The notes under the pieces: model-generated
The model's database searches: none
The model's input: only the letters and a program-made list of their open reading frames with translations
Told to the model about the DNA's origin: nothing
Assembly: GCF_025398735.1 (NCBI RefSeq)
Contig: NZ_CP104694.1
Coordinates: 3,683,001-3,747,000, forward strand
DNA from: Tahibacter amnicola
GTDB taxonomy: Bacteria; Pseudomonadota; Gammaproteobacteria; Xanthomonadales; Rhodanobacteraceae
Direction of reading: 5' to 3'
Length of the DNA: 64,000 nt
Part shown: positions 56,325-64,000 of the stretch, piece by piece
Layout of the letters: each line of letters opens with the position of its first letter
Numbering within the stretch: position 1 is the stretch's first letter
Program-made: the position numbers and the translations under genes

Positions 56325-56957
56325 TCAGTGTGCGTTCGTGATCACCGCGACGAGCAAGGCAGCGGCGTCTACGCTACGCACGCCATAGGTGCCTGCGACG
56401 AGATCGATTGCCATGCGGCGTGCCTCTGGCGAAGCCATGATGCCTTGCAGCACAACGATGCCGTCACGCGTGCGGACGACGATCTCGCAGTTGTCGGCGC
56501 CATGCGATAGCGCCAACGTGTTCTCAACCGTCGTTGTTATCCAGAAGTCGCTACGCAGTTGGCGCGATCGGTGGGCACCTTCGCGTCGCGAGGCCTCGCC
56601 GCGAGCCAGATCGGTGACAGGCGGCCAGTCGACGACATCGAGTTGGTTGCGCAGATGGTCTACGCCTTTGATGTCGCGCGCCATCTGTTCGGCGAGCCGC
56701 TTTTGCGTCTCGCTGCGCACCACCCCGCGCAATTCCGCCATGCCGGCCCTAACGACGACGACAATGTCATCTGCCTGGATGCGTGAGCTTGCCCTCAGGC
56801 GCGATTCAATCGCTGCGGCGACGTGTTGATCGCCAATCAGTGCTTCGCAATGCGTGGTCGCCTGCGCGTGGAGCGCCTCCGTTGCTAAACCACCACAAAA
56901 TGCGAGCGCGATGGCGATGAGCTGAGAGGTCGTCGGAATTGAGCGGGACAGGTTCAT
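56325..56957 (-). CDS. periplasmic protein with two BON domains
   Basis: 210 residues with a signal peptide (LIAIALAFCGGLATEALHAQ) and two BON domains (about residues 43-110, AAIESRLRASSRI...AELRGVV; and 135-205, ITTTVENTLALS...VVLQGIM). BON proteins such as OsmY act at the envelope under osmotic stress. Stand-alone. Confidence 0.85.
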   Translation of the reverse strand: MNLSRSIPTTSQLIAIALAFCGGLATEALHAQATTHCEALIGDQHVAAAIESRLRASSRIQADDIVVVVRAGMAELRGVVRSETQKRLAEQMARDIKGVDHLRNQLDVVDWPPVTDLARGEASRREGAHRSRQLRSDFWITTTVENTLALSHGADNCEIVVRTRDGIVVLQGIMASPEARRMAIDLVAGTYGVRSVDAAALLVAVITNAH

Positions 56958-57038
56958 GTCATTCCATGGCTGTTCTGGCGTTGCGCTGTGTCACCTGTTG
57001 GTCGCCAAAAACATCAAGTGCCGGCCGCCGAGCTTCGT

Positions 57039-57425
57039 TCACGGCGTTGTCGCATGTTGCGTGGTATCGCCTCGACGTTGTTCCAGCAGCGCGTAGTCCA
57101 CGGCTTCCACCAGCCGATCGTAGCGGAAGCCGCGATAGCAGTAGCGACCATCCTTGAGCTCGATGCCGAGCGCAGCCATGTGCCGTTTGTCGGTCTCCGA
57201 TTCCACGCCCGGGTCGCGACAAGGGCGATAGGGGCCTCGCGGATCTGGCTGCTGCGGCCGAGATCGCATGAGGCGTGCGTATGCGAGGGCGTCGTGCAGA
57301 CAGTCATAGTGGTAACCGTTGTATTCGTAGCTACAGCCATCGTAGTGGACGTTGTACTCGCGCATCTCGCGCTGGCGGTCCATTCTGTCGCTTTCAGCAT
57401 GCTGCCCGGGTCGCGGTGTGCTCAT
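57039..57425 (-). CDS. small protein with two YxYxGYxYDxLxDA-type repeats
   Basis: 128 residues from ATG 57425 with AGGAGAG upstream. Two similar units, SYEYNGYHYDCLHDALAYA and RYCYRGFRYDRLVEAVDYA, show an internal duplication. No signal or membrane helix. Function unknown. Confidence 0.65.
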   Translation of the reverse strand: MSTPRPGQHAESDRMDRQREMREYNVHYDGCSYEYNGYHYDCLHDALAYARLMRSRPQQPDPRGPYRPCRDPGVESETDKRHMAALGIELKDGRYCYRGFRYDRLVEAVDYALLEQRRGDTTQHATTP

Positions 57426-57605
57426 GATGCTCTCCTGTCGGCGATGACGCGGTGCGCTCGCCATGTCCGAGCTTACGGCTGTTCCCGGAGCGCCGTCTGT
57501 ACGCTAGACCACCCGATCTCTCCGGTCCCTGGCGGGTACGTGATCCCATGTGGAGGGACGGCCGACATTTGCTCCAAAACGCTCACTTAGCGCATAAGTG
57601 GTTGA

Positions 57606-57639
57606 ACTGGAAGGCTGGATCACCTACCAGCCTTCCAGT
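57606..57639 (-). terminator. 13-bp-stem hairpin after the Tn3 transposase gene
   Basis: ACTGGAAGGCTGG and its exact complement (57606-57618, 57627-57639) with an 8-base loop, four bases after the tnpA stop. No T-run, but placement fits a terminator. A smaller palindrome CACTTA/TAAGTG lies at 57584-57600. Confidence 0.6.
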
Positions 57640-57643
57640 CAAC

Positions 57644-60600
57644 TCATGCCGCTTGTTCGGTCCGCCCCGGTCGGGGGCTATGCCTAAGAGTGCTCGACAA
57701 GAGGATCTGCGAAGCCTTTTCCAGCGGTTCGACTGAGCGATTCACATCGACGTCATGAACGCCGAACCGGTTGATGTGACCAGTACGGTATGGTCCGAGA
57801 GCTGCAACCATCTCTGGCGTTATTTCCCAGCCTTCATCTCGCAACTCGACCAGGACGCGCTGCATTTCCTGCACGTTGTGGTACATCAGCATGTTGGCGA
57901 CGATATGGTTGTAGCGGATCAGCTTTTGCTGCTCATGACGGATCGATTCATCAATCAGACCTTCGTTGGCGAAGAACGCCCACTTGATGAACTGATTGAA
58001 TGCCTCGCTCTTGTTCGTTGCAGCGCTGATCGTCTTACGCAGTTGTGGATCTTCGATGTACTCGAGCAAGAAGATCGTCCGATACACCGCCCCTACTTCG
58101 TGCATAGCGTCATGTACCTTGTTCCGTCGGCTCTTGTTGTTGAACCGCCGCAATATCGTGGATGGGCTGATCCTTCCCAACTTGATTGATACTGCAAAAC
58201 GGAGAATGTCTCGGTAATGCCTTTCGATCAAGGACCAATTGATCGCTCGAAGGAACAGCGGCTCGATGTGCTTGTAGCGCTTTCCTGACGACGGCTTGTA
58301 GAGGTTAAGTTCCTTGAATCGCCGGATCCGTGGCATAAGCTTTGCGCCCAAAAACGGTGCCAGCCCGAAAGCGACATAGTTCTGCGCGTGCGTATCTCCG
58401 TGCAGCTGGTTCGGCTGGATATCGGAACTGTTGCCCATGAGGCAGTCCAGGATGTAGTGCCCCTCGTAGGAGCCGCACGTGATGAAGCGTGAGTACAGCG
58501 CAATATAGGTGTCCGATACGATGTAATAGCCGATGCCACCGTATCCGCCGTAGCGAATGTGGTACTCGGACATCAGGTTGTTTTCGTGCATCGTCCACTT
58601 CTTACCGTCGGCGGACGCTGACACGCCGGGGCCCCAATAGCTCGGCAATTCGAGTTTGTTGTAGGCGTTGATGACATCCGTGATCACGCGCTGCAGTGTT
58701 TCCTCGTTCACGTATTTGAGATTTAGCCAGGCAGCTTGCTTACGTGACATCCCTTTGACGCATCGAGCGAGATCCGTGGGCCCAAGATTGCAGCCATAGC
58801 AAAAGAGCGTAAGGACCACGCGACGCAGCAAGTCATCGATTCGCCCCTCCGTCCCCACCAACCGCTTGAAGTGCCGTTCAATGCCGAGCCACTTGCTCAC
58901 CTCGATGAGCACATCTACGATGGTCGTTGGGATCATGCGCTCGGTCACCTCACGATCGAGATCACGGATGGCATCAACCAAGGGAAGTCGCTTGAGGCGG
59001 CTCAGCACAACCACGCCGTCGACAATCTTCGCGTCTGTCTTGTCGGGGAAAGTGGCATCGACACGATCGCTGACGGCTGTCAGCTCGGCTTTTAGGCGCT
59101 TCACGAACTCGGCCGCCGTATCCGGCATATTGGACACTTCAGAGTACTCTGGCAGTTCCGCCTCCAACGTGGCGTCATCAACGACTTGCTCTCGGAAGTC
59201 GTCGAACAGCTCGCCTCCGGGAATGAACAAGTCGCCCGTCGAAATCTCATCCTTCAACTGCGTGAGAACCGCTAGTTCAAAGTATTTTCGGTGCACCAAG
59301 ATGCCGCCCGGCGTGGTGGCGTCCTTGACGAGCACGTGCTTTCGCCAGTTGGTTTTCATCCATTCAAGATCGGCAGGCAACTGGAGACCCAGTGCGTCGG
59401 GCGTCAGGAGCGCACCTTTCGAGCTCCGACAGATCGCGAGGGCATCGATCATGCGTTCCATGACCTTGTCATCGCTTGAACTCTTCAGGCCCATGATGTT
59501 CAGGCAGTTCAGCAGTATTGGTCGCACGGCCCCGTACGGGCGAAGCAGAAACGGAATGTAATTCTTACCCGCGTACGCCAGGTGCTCTGTGCACTGGGCA
59601 ATCAGCTCCTCGGGTTCGGCTACGAGACAATTGGCAATAGCATCAATTCGGTTGTTGGTAGAACCCTCAAGGTTGAATGCTTCAAGCACGTCCTTGAGCT
59701 GGCCAATGAGGCGCTCGGCACGTTCGGTGTGCTCCAGCTGGTGCATGGTCAACTGGGTGGTCGCATTGTTCTCGAGATTTCGGATCATCTTGCCGAAGAT
59801 CTCTCCGGCGTCGTCCAGTGTCCGGGCAAACTGAGAGCGGACATAGATTGCCGCGAAGGTGTAGCGCTTGGAGGGCTTTTGCTTTCGGAGTTCGCTGGCA
59901 TCCAGACTGCCGGCAACATCGCGAAAATAGCGGTGTTTAGGAATAGGCAGGGTCAGACGAGGCATCTTCGACGCCAGGTCGCGCATCCGTACTACGTGCT
60001 GCAGATACTGGCGAACTTCCTTGTTGGTGGGTTTCCGCGATTCCCGCTTGAGCGAATTCCAGCCCGTGGTGCTATGAGGTCCGGCTTCCAGCAGTTTGTC
60101 GATGATCTTGCGAATCTCCGGTGTCAATAGTCCATCGACGGTTGCGTAATAGCGCTCGTGAACCGCTTCGCGAGCGGTTGCAGCGATACGATCTAGCGCT
60201 TCAAAGGACGGCAAGTCGTAACTGTGATGGACCAGTTCTTCCAGGAGAACATCGATGATCTCGGGCAGGCGGCTTTTGATTTCGGCGGTCTTTTCGGCGA
60301 GCGTGCCCAGCCAGACCGCCGTCGCGTTGTCGTAGGGTTTGGCCCCGCGATACTCTCGGATCCGCGACAAGTGCCGTCGGCTATTGGCGGAACGGTCATA
60401 GTCATCAAGCGCGGCAAGGGTTGGGACGCGATCGACCTTCACGGACTGCGCGATCTTCTGAAGGATCACATTGGGAACAGTGGACAGCGTGACGAACCGA
60501 CCCAGGCGCTGATGTAACTTCAGGTGGAACAGCGCCGCCAGACGCGCATCCGCTGTATGGGCCAGGCTACGGACGTAGGACCATTCATCGGCGGAGGCGA

Positions 60601-60676
60601 AAAAGCTTTTTCGAATTTCGGCTTCAGAGGGTTGAGCATTTAAACGCGGATATGAAGTCTCTTCGAGCTTGGTCAT
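57644..60676 (-). CDS. tnpA: Tn3-family transposase TnpA
   Basis: 1,010 residues, full length. N-terminal DUF4158 region (SEAEIRKSFFASADEWSYV), and the conserved C-terminal DDE part (FCYGCNLGPTDLARC, YHIRYGGYGGIGYYIVSDT, HGDTHAQNYVAFGLAP). Replicative transposition. It is unlike the fragment at 40140. Confidence 0.95.
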   Translation of the reverse strand: MTKLEETSYPRLNAQPSEAEIRKSFFASADEWSYVRSLAHTADARLAALFHLKLHQRLGRFVTLSTVPNVILQKIAQSVKVDRVPTLAALDDYDRSANSRRHLSRIREYRGAKPYDNATAVWLGTLAEKTAEIKSRLPEIIDVLLEELVHHSYDLPSFEALDRIAATAREAVHERYYATVDGLLTPEIRKIIDKLLEAGPHSTTGWNSLKRESRKPTNKEVRQYLQHVVRMRDLASKMPRLTLPIPKHRYFRDVAGSLDASELRKQKPSKRYTFAAIYVRSQFARTLDDAGEIFGKMIRNLENNATTQLTMHQLEHTERAERLIGQLKDVLEAFNLEGSTNNRIDAIANCLVAEPEELIAQCTEHLAYAGKNYIPFLLRPYGAVRPILLNCLNIMGLKSSSDDKVMERMIDALAICRSSKGALLTPDALGLQLPADLEWMKTNWRKHVLVKDATTPGGILVHRKYFELAVLTQLKDEISTGDLFIPGGELFDDFREQVVDDATLEAELPEYSEVSNMPDTAAEFVKRLKAELTAVSDRVDATFPDKTDAKIVDGVVVLSRLKRLPLVDAIRDLDREVTERMIPTTIVDVLIEVSKWLGIERHFKRLVGTEGRIDDLLRRVVLTLFCYGCNLGPTDLARCVKGMSRKQAAWLNLKYVNEETLQRVITDVINAYNKLELPSYWGPGVSASADGKKWTMHENNLMSEYHIRYGGYGGIGYYIVSDTYIALYSRFITCGSYEGHYILDCLMGNSSDIQPNQLHGDTHAQNYVAFGLAPFLGAKLMPRIRRFKELNLYKPSSGKRYKHIEPLFLRAINWSLIERHYRDILRFAVSIKLGRISPSTILRRFNNKSRRNKVHDAMHEVGAVYRTIFLLEYIEDPQLRKTISAATNKSEAFNQFIKWAFFANEGLIDESIRHEQQKLIRYNHIVANMLMYHNVQEMQRVLVELRDEGWEITPEMVAALGPYRTGHINRFGVHDVDVNRSVEPLEKASQILLSSTLRHSPRPGRTEQAA

Positions 60677-60700
60677 CGCGTCCCTATTGGTTGAATAGCG

Positions 60701-61975
60701 CTATTCCCAGTGACGTTTTCCGTCGCGTTCGTTGATAACGGCTTCCAAGTAACATTCGTTGTTGTCCGCAATGCGGTACATGTCGTCCAACAACGTCGCC
60801 ATGACGTCATCCAGATCGCTGTCGTCGGCGACTTGAATCCGAAAGCGCAGCCCATCGGCGTCTTCGCGGTGCCCGCGGTGCCGAGCCATACACACTTCTT
60901 CAATAAGGCGACGCGCTTTGGCGCGTCGGCGCGCGCTCTCGGTATAGGAGGTCAGCGCGAAACGCACGTCAAACTGTGCGACCGGTTGCGCTGGCGTTGC
61001 CGACCGTGGTGGGGCGAGCTCTGGCACCGCTTGCGGAAGCCGCCCCACTCCGAGTTCGATTGCTGCCTTCGCGAAACGCACGTCGGCATCGACATAGCGC
61101 ATTGCCGTGTCGACCTTGCGCCACCCGACGTACTGCATGAGGCTTTTGATGTCCCAGCCGTTCGCATTGGCCCAACTGGCAAAGCCGCGCCGCAAGGAAT
61201 GCCCGCTGTAAGTGTTTGCCTGGGTAACGCCAGCGCGCGTTAGTGCGCGCCGAAGCACAGGAATGACGCTATCGATGTTCAACGGCGCAGAACCTAGGGT
61301 TCCCCACCTATCGATTTTTGGGAACAATGGCCCTTGAGGCAGATCCATGAGCGCAAGCCACGTCTCCGTCGCTGACACCGGACACCATCGTGAAAGCGCG
61401 GGTATTCTCGCGGTAGTGCCCGCATTGCTGCGGTCCGTCTTGCTGCGCGGCAGATAGACACTGAGTCCTTCTCCAGACTGTAGGGTGAGGTGCTCGATTC
61501 GTAGCCTTGTCAGTTCGTCGCCGCGAAATCCCTTCCAGAACCCCAGCAAGATGAGCGCACGATCGCGACGGCAGCGACGCAGGGTCGCCACGTCCTGGCG
61601 TTGTTCGGCCAATGCGGCGGCGGTATCCAGCCAGTCAGCAACCGCACCCAGTTCGCTCAGTTGCAGAGGCGCCGCTTGCTTCTCCGCGACCGGATGCAAG
61701 GCCTGAATACCACGTAGGGTCTGGCGTACCAGCGCCGATCGTGTGGGGTCGAGGTATCCGTGTTCAGCGTGCCACCGCGCCAAGGCGGCCAATCGTTGCC
61801 GGAGCGTATTGACCGACAGATCCTCTGCGTACGCAGCGAGGTACCGTGCAATACCGTCAGCGTGGGTCGGTAAGTGACCGCCCCAGTCTTCCTCGAAATG
61901 GCGTACAGCTGACGCATAGCTTTGCCGCGTATTCTCGCGGGTAGCGGCGTCAAGATATTTCTGCACGTCAGCCAT
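60701..61975 (-). CDS. tyrosine recombinase (TnpI-like resolvase)
   Basis: 424 residues. SAM-like N-terminal domain and catalytic core: Arg in GFRGDELTRL, HSLRRGF (HxxR), and Tyr in VDTAMRYVDA. In Tn3 elements of the TnpI type such an enzyme resolves cointegrates in place of a serine resolvase. It lies 24 bases upstream of tnpA. The C-terminal about 90 residues are an extra acidic tail. Confidence 0.9.
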   Translation of the reverse strand: MADVQKYLDAATRENTRQSYASAVRHFEEDWGGHLPTHADGIARYLAAYAEDLSVNTLRQRLAALARWHAEHGYLDPTRSALVRQTLRGIQALHPVAEKQAAPLQLSELGAVADWLDTAAALAEQRQDVATLRRCRRDRALILLGFWKGFRGDELTRLRIEHLTLQSGEGLSVYLPRSKTDRSNAGTTARIPALSRWCPVSATETWLALMDLPQGPLFPKIDRWGTLGSAPLNIDSVIPVLRRALTRAGVTQANTYSGHSLRRGFASWANANGWDIKSLMQYVGWRKVDTAMRYVDADVRFAKAAIELGVGRLPQAVPELAPPRSATPAQPVAQFDVRFALTSYTESARRRAKARRLIEEVCMARHRGHREDADGLRFRIQVADDSDLDDVMATLLDDMYRIADNNECYLEAVINERDGKRHWE

Positions 61976-62051
61976 ATACGGAAGTTCCTACCAATAGGCG
62001 CACCATCTACGGCCCGCCGCGGTGCGACAGTGCATCGTGAAGGCGCGGGAT

Positions 62052-62981
62052 CTAGCGTTCGAGCACTTCGTCCAGGCGATCAAGGCACGCGTTGAAAAAC
62101 TCTTCCATCGATTGATCCGGTACATCGGGGAGATCGATGCTCCATCGCCGCATCGCCGCGGTCACGGCCACCGCGGCTAAGCCGTAAAAATAGTCTCGAT
62201 TGGCCTGAGCCGCAAAGTGGAACCGGCTGAGTACATGGGACAGGCGCACATCGACGTCACCGTGGCGAGTGCTGCGCATCGCCGAAGGATGCTTGAGACT
62301 CAAGAGATGGGCCAGGAATGGCATCACCAATGCCCATCCTTTCAGTACGCGCTCGTCCTCGGTCGCATGCTGTGGGACCAATGCGTGAAAGGCGAAGTCG
62401 TCGGCTTCCTGTTCCAGCTGCTGCTGCACTGCCGGATCGTTGGTTGGATTTGAGTGCCCCATGGCCAGATGGGCAAATTCATGCCACATCAGGGAAGCCA
62501 TGGCGTCAGATGCGATCCCATTGGTCAGCAACGCATGCCGATTTTCCAGATCGACAGCACTTTCCGCAGCAGGCGTAACCAGCCATTCAGGCCAAACGGA
62601 GAACCTGATCCGGAGCGAGCACGCCCACTGAATCGCAAGTTCCGCATGGTGGAAAAGCGGGTTCGTGAGGTCGATGTCGCCGGTGAAGTTGCCATCGACC
62701 TTTGCTTGATGAACCCCCACTTCGTACAGCACCGTCAGCCCGTAGGTCGCCGCCCAGAGCATGGCGAAGTGGGTTTCTTGGACCCTCATGATGCGGGTGT
62801 TCACATTTATCGACGGGTATGTCACACGGTTTCCGTCAGTGACATAGTCCACCTCCGGCCGAAAGAGCTGGCGTTCGATCGCGTGCTGCAACAGCCGTTG
62901 GGCTCCTGGATTCGCATTCACGAATGCGTGAAGGACGTTGTTCTCAAGCAACCGCACCGGCAGGTAGGTGGGATCGATCAA
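62052..62981 (-). CDS. Lit-like (peptidase U49) phage-exclusion protein
   Basis: 309 residues. HEFAH at 167-171 with LEQEADDFAF 20 residues on (E192 a likely third zinc ligand), in the setting MASLMWHEFAHLAMGH seen in Lit-type peptidases. Lit of E. coli cleaves EF-Tu when the phage T4 Gol peptide is present, stopping infection. Encoded just upstream of the recombinase on the same strand, so probably cargo of the Tn3 element. The start ATG 62981 lacks a clear ribosome site. Confidence 0.72.
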   Translation of the reverse strand: MIDPTYLPVRLLENNVLHAFVNANPGAQRLLQHAIERQLFRPEVDYVTDGNRVTYPSINVNTRIMRVQETHFAMLWAATYGLTVLYEVGVHQAKVDGNFTGDIDLTNPLFHHAELAIQWACSLRIRFSVWPEWLVTPAAESAVDLENRHALLTNGIASDAMASLMWHEFAHLAMGHSNPTNDPAVQQQLEQEADDFAFHALVPQHATEDERVLKGWALVMPFLAHLLSLKHPSAMRSTRHGDVDVRLSHVLSRFHFAAQANRDYFYGLAAVAVTAAMRRWSIDLPDVPDQSMEEFFNACLDRLDEVLER

Positions 62982-63315
62982 GGCAAAGGGCTCCCGTCAA
63001 ATCGAAGCTCCAGGCGAGGCGTCAACCGCGTGTGAATGGATACCGCGATGGCAGCCACTAAGTATCGCCGCCAACCTCGGTCATGACGAATAGGTGGTCG
63101 CCGTCGCGCTTGCCGTGGTCTAGATAGCTGAATAGCCCTCATTGTCCGGTGCTGCGCGAAACGCAGGCCTAGGCCGGGCGAGTCAAACAAGGGCAGACTA
63201 TGTCCGCCGATGACTACGGTTGCCAATGGGCGCTGCACCACCGCGCCGACCCCAAGGTTGTGAAAAGACACAGGGGTTGAAACTTCGTCTCCCGTGACGC
63301 AGTCTTAGGGGATCC
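62982..63315. other. intergenic, boundary of transposon and copper locus
   Basis: About 334 bases; the right end of the Tn3 element may lie here. No gene recognised, and the copL promoter should be in the last 100 bases. Confidence 0.45.
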
Positions 63316-63717
63316 ATGAACCGAATCCTGTTGCGCTTGCTGCTGGTCATATCCCTCGTCATGAACGGGGTGATGGCGCCGTGGGCAATGGCAGGGGGAC
63401 CGCGTAGCAGCCACCACCATGCCGAGATGGTCGCACAGGTCTCGGCCGACGACGGATCAGATTGTCATCACGGCGCCGGGCATGACAATGCCGCCCCGCA
63501 GTTGGACCATACCGGGCACGGTAATGGAAAGGCGTCGACGGACCGTTCGTGTTGCGACGGTTCAACGTGCACTTGCGGCTGCCTTTTTTCGCCGCTGTTG
63601 GCCCGGTTCGCGATGGAATTGCCGTTCATCGCATGGGCTTGCGAACCGACGGCTGAGCCTTCGACGCATGCGCTCGTGAGCCGTGCCTTTCCGCCGTTTC
63701 GCCCACCATCCGTTTGA
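63316..63717 (+). CDS. copL: CopL-family copper-responsive protein
   Basis: 133 residues: a signal-like N-terminus (LLRLLLVISLVMNGVMAPWAMA), then His clusters (SSHHHAEMV, DCHHGAGHDN, DHTGHGNG) and a Cys-rich segment (SCCDGSTCTCGC) that can bind copper. CopL is found before copAB in Xanthomonas and relatives and is needed for copper-induced expression. The next gene, a metal-efflux type lipoprotein, agrees. Confidence 0.82.
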   Translation: MNRILLRLLLVISLVMNGVMAPWAMAGGPRSSHHHAEMVAQVSADDGSDCHHGAGHDNAAPQLDHTGHGNGKASTDRSCCDGSTCTCGCLFSPLLARFAMELPFIAWACEPTAEPSTHALVSRAFPPFRPPSV

Positions 63718-63802
63718 TCTCCTCCTAGCGCTACGTCCAACGTAGCCATCCGCGCGTCGACGCCCACCGCGTCGACGGTTTGTCGTTTGCGAGGAGTCTT
63801 TC

Positions 63803-64000
63803 ATGTTCTTTTCCCGTCCCGCCACGATGGCGGCGGCGTTGGTGCTGGCCGGCTGTGCCAGCTTGCCGCGGGAGCGTGGCTATGCCGAAACCAGCGCGCT
63901 GGTCGCTCAGCGTATCGGCGTCGCGCCCGACAGCGCATCCTGGGCGACGCCTGATCAGCCAGAAATACCCACCGAACCCTTGAGTGCGGAACGCGCAATC
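63803..64000 (+). CDS. TolC-family outer-membrane efflux lipoprotein, 5' end only
   Basis: 66 residues before the window ends. Lipoprotein signal with lipobox LAGC (MAAALVLAGCASLPRE), then RGYAETSALVAQRIG and the acidic SWATPDQPE, like the start of CusC/TolC-type proteins of metal efflux systems. GAGGAG precedes ATG 63803. Position after copL suggests copper export. Confidence 0.65.
   Translation, partial: MFFSRPATMAAALVLAGCASLPRERGYAETSALVAQRIGVAPDSASWATPDQPEIPTEPLSAERAI

Larger units (their letters stand above)
57644..61975 (-). mobile_element. Tn3-family transposon core (tnpA plus tyrosine recombinase)
   Basis: Transposase and recombinase genes lie head to tail. I could not find a convincing pair of 38-bp terminal repeats: one end should be within 57465-57640, the other beyond the Lit-like gene, perhaps before copL. 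The element's limits are therefore open. Confidence 0.6.

Noticed and set aside
57465-63315. 38-bp terminal repeats of the Tn3 element
   Set aside because: I compared the end next to tnpA with the stretches after the recombinase and Lit-like genes by eye and found no convincing pair.
1-64000. CRISPR array, tRNA or rRNA genes
   Set aside because: No evenly spaced direct repeats and no recognisable tRNA or rRNA segments were seen.

Overview
The window is high-GC, gene-dense DNA that looks like a gammaproteobacterium of the Xanthomonadales (Xanthomonas/Lysobacter/Rhodanobacter-like). The grounds are codon usage, a CopL-type copper gene at the right edge, and Xanthomonadales-style insertion sequences. 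It is one contiguous piece: a polyketide cluster enters from the left edge and a copper-resistance operon leaves at the right edge.

1-27.7 kb: one long plus-strand run encoding a polyketide synthase without any acyltransferase domain (trans-AT type), its tailoring enzymes and its exporter. The order is PKS (DH-KR-ACP-KS-degenerate DH, cut by the window edge), a discrete acyl-activating ligase, an SDR ketoreductase, a free ACP, PKS (KS-DH-KR), an outer-membrane protein, a class III aminotransferase, PKS (ACP-KS-ACP-thioesterase), an RND/MMPL exporter, a LolA-like lipoprotein-sorting protein, a GMC oxidoreductase, a START-like lipid-transfer protein, a P450 and an SDR. Several genes overlap by ATGA, so this is probably an operon. 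The product should be an amine-containing, oxidised polyketide, released by the thioesterase and exported through the RND/outer-membrane pair.

27.7-40 kb: a defence island. On the minus strand lies a CBASS-like operon: a SAVED protein whose C-terminal part carries an HExxH metallopeptidase motif, a CD-NTase, a stand-alone E2 with a Cys-rich tail, and a HEPN-type protein with RNxxxH. Just upstream, on the same strand, sit an XRE repressor, an ImmA/IrrE (HELGH) peptidase and a 70-residue protein. Matching palindromes (ATCCGC-N6-GCGGAT core) stand before both the repressor gene and the small gene, suggesting a CapH/CapP-like switch over the whole set. Both the SAVED-peptidase gene and the HEPN gene are interrupted by one missing base in a homopolymer; restoring it gives convincing full proteins. 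Next come a KfrA-like DNA-binding coiled-coil protein and, divergent from it, a PHP-SMC-like ATPase (TrlF type).

40-53.5 kb: mobile-element debris and further defence-type genes. There is a Tn3 fragment joined to a cut SLC13 permease gene, an intact IS66 element with a perfect 8-bp target duplication, an XRE regulator, two small unknown/antitoxin-like genes, an IS5-type element flanked by CTAG, a reverse transcriptase resembling the Abi/DRT unknown-group enzymes, a HEPN remnant, an IS3 element, and a deletion chimera of an AraC-type regulator with an MFS transporter.

53.5-64 kb: a NmrA-like oxidoreductase divergent from a LysR regulator, small stress-type genes (BON protein, YD-repeat-like small protein), a Tn3-family transposase with a tyrosine recombinase and a Lit-like (HEFAH) phage-exclusion peptidase, then copL and the start of a TolC-type lipoprotein gene. 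No rRNA, tRNA or CRISPR array was seen.
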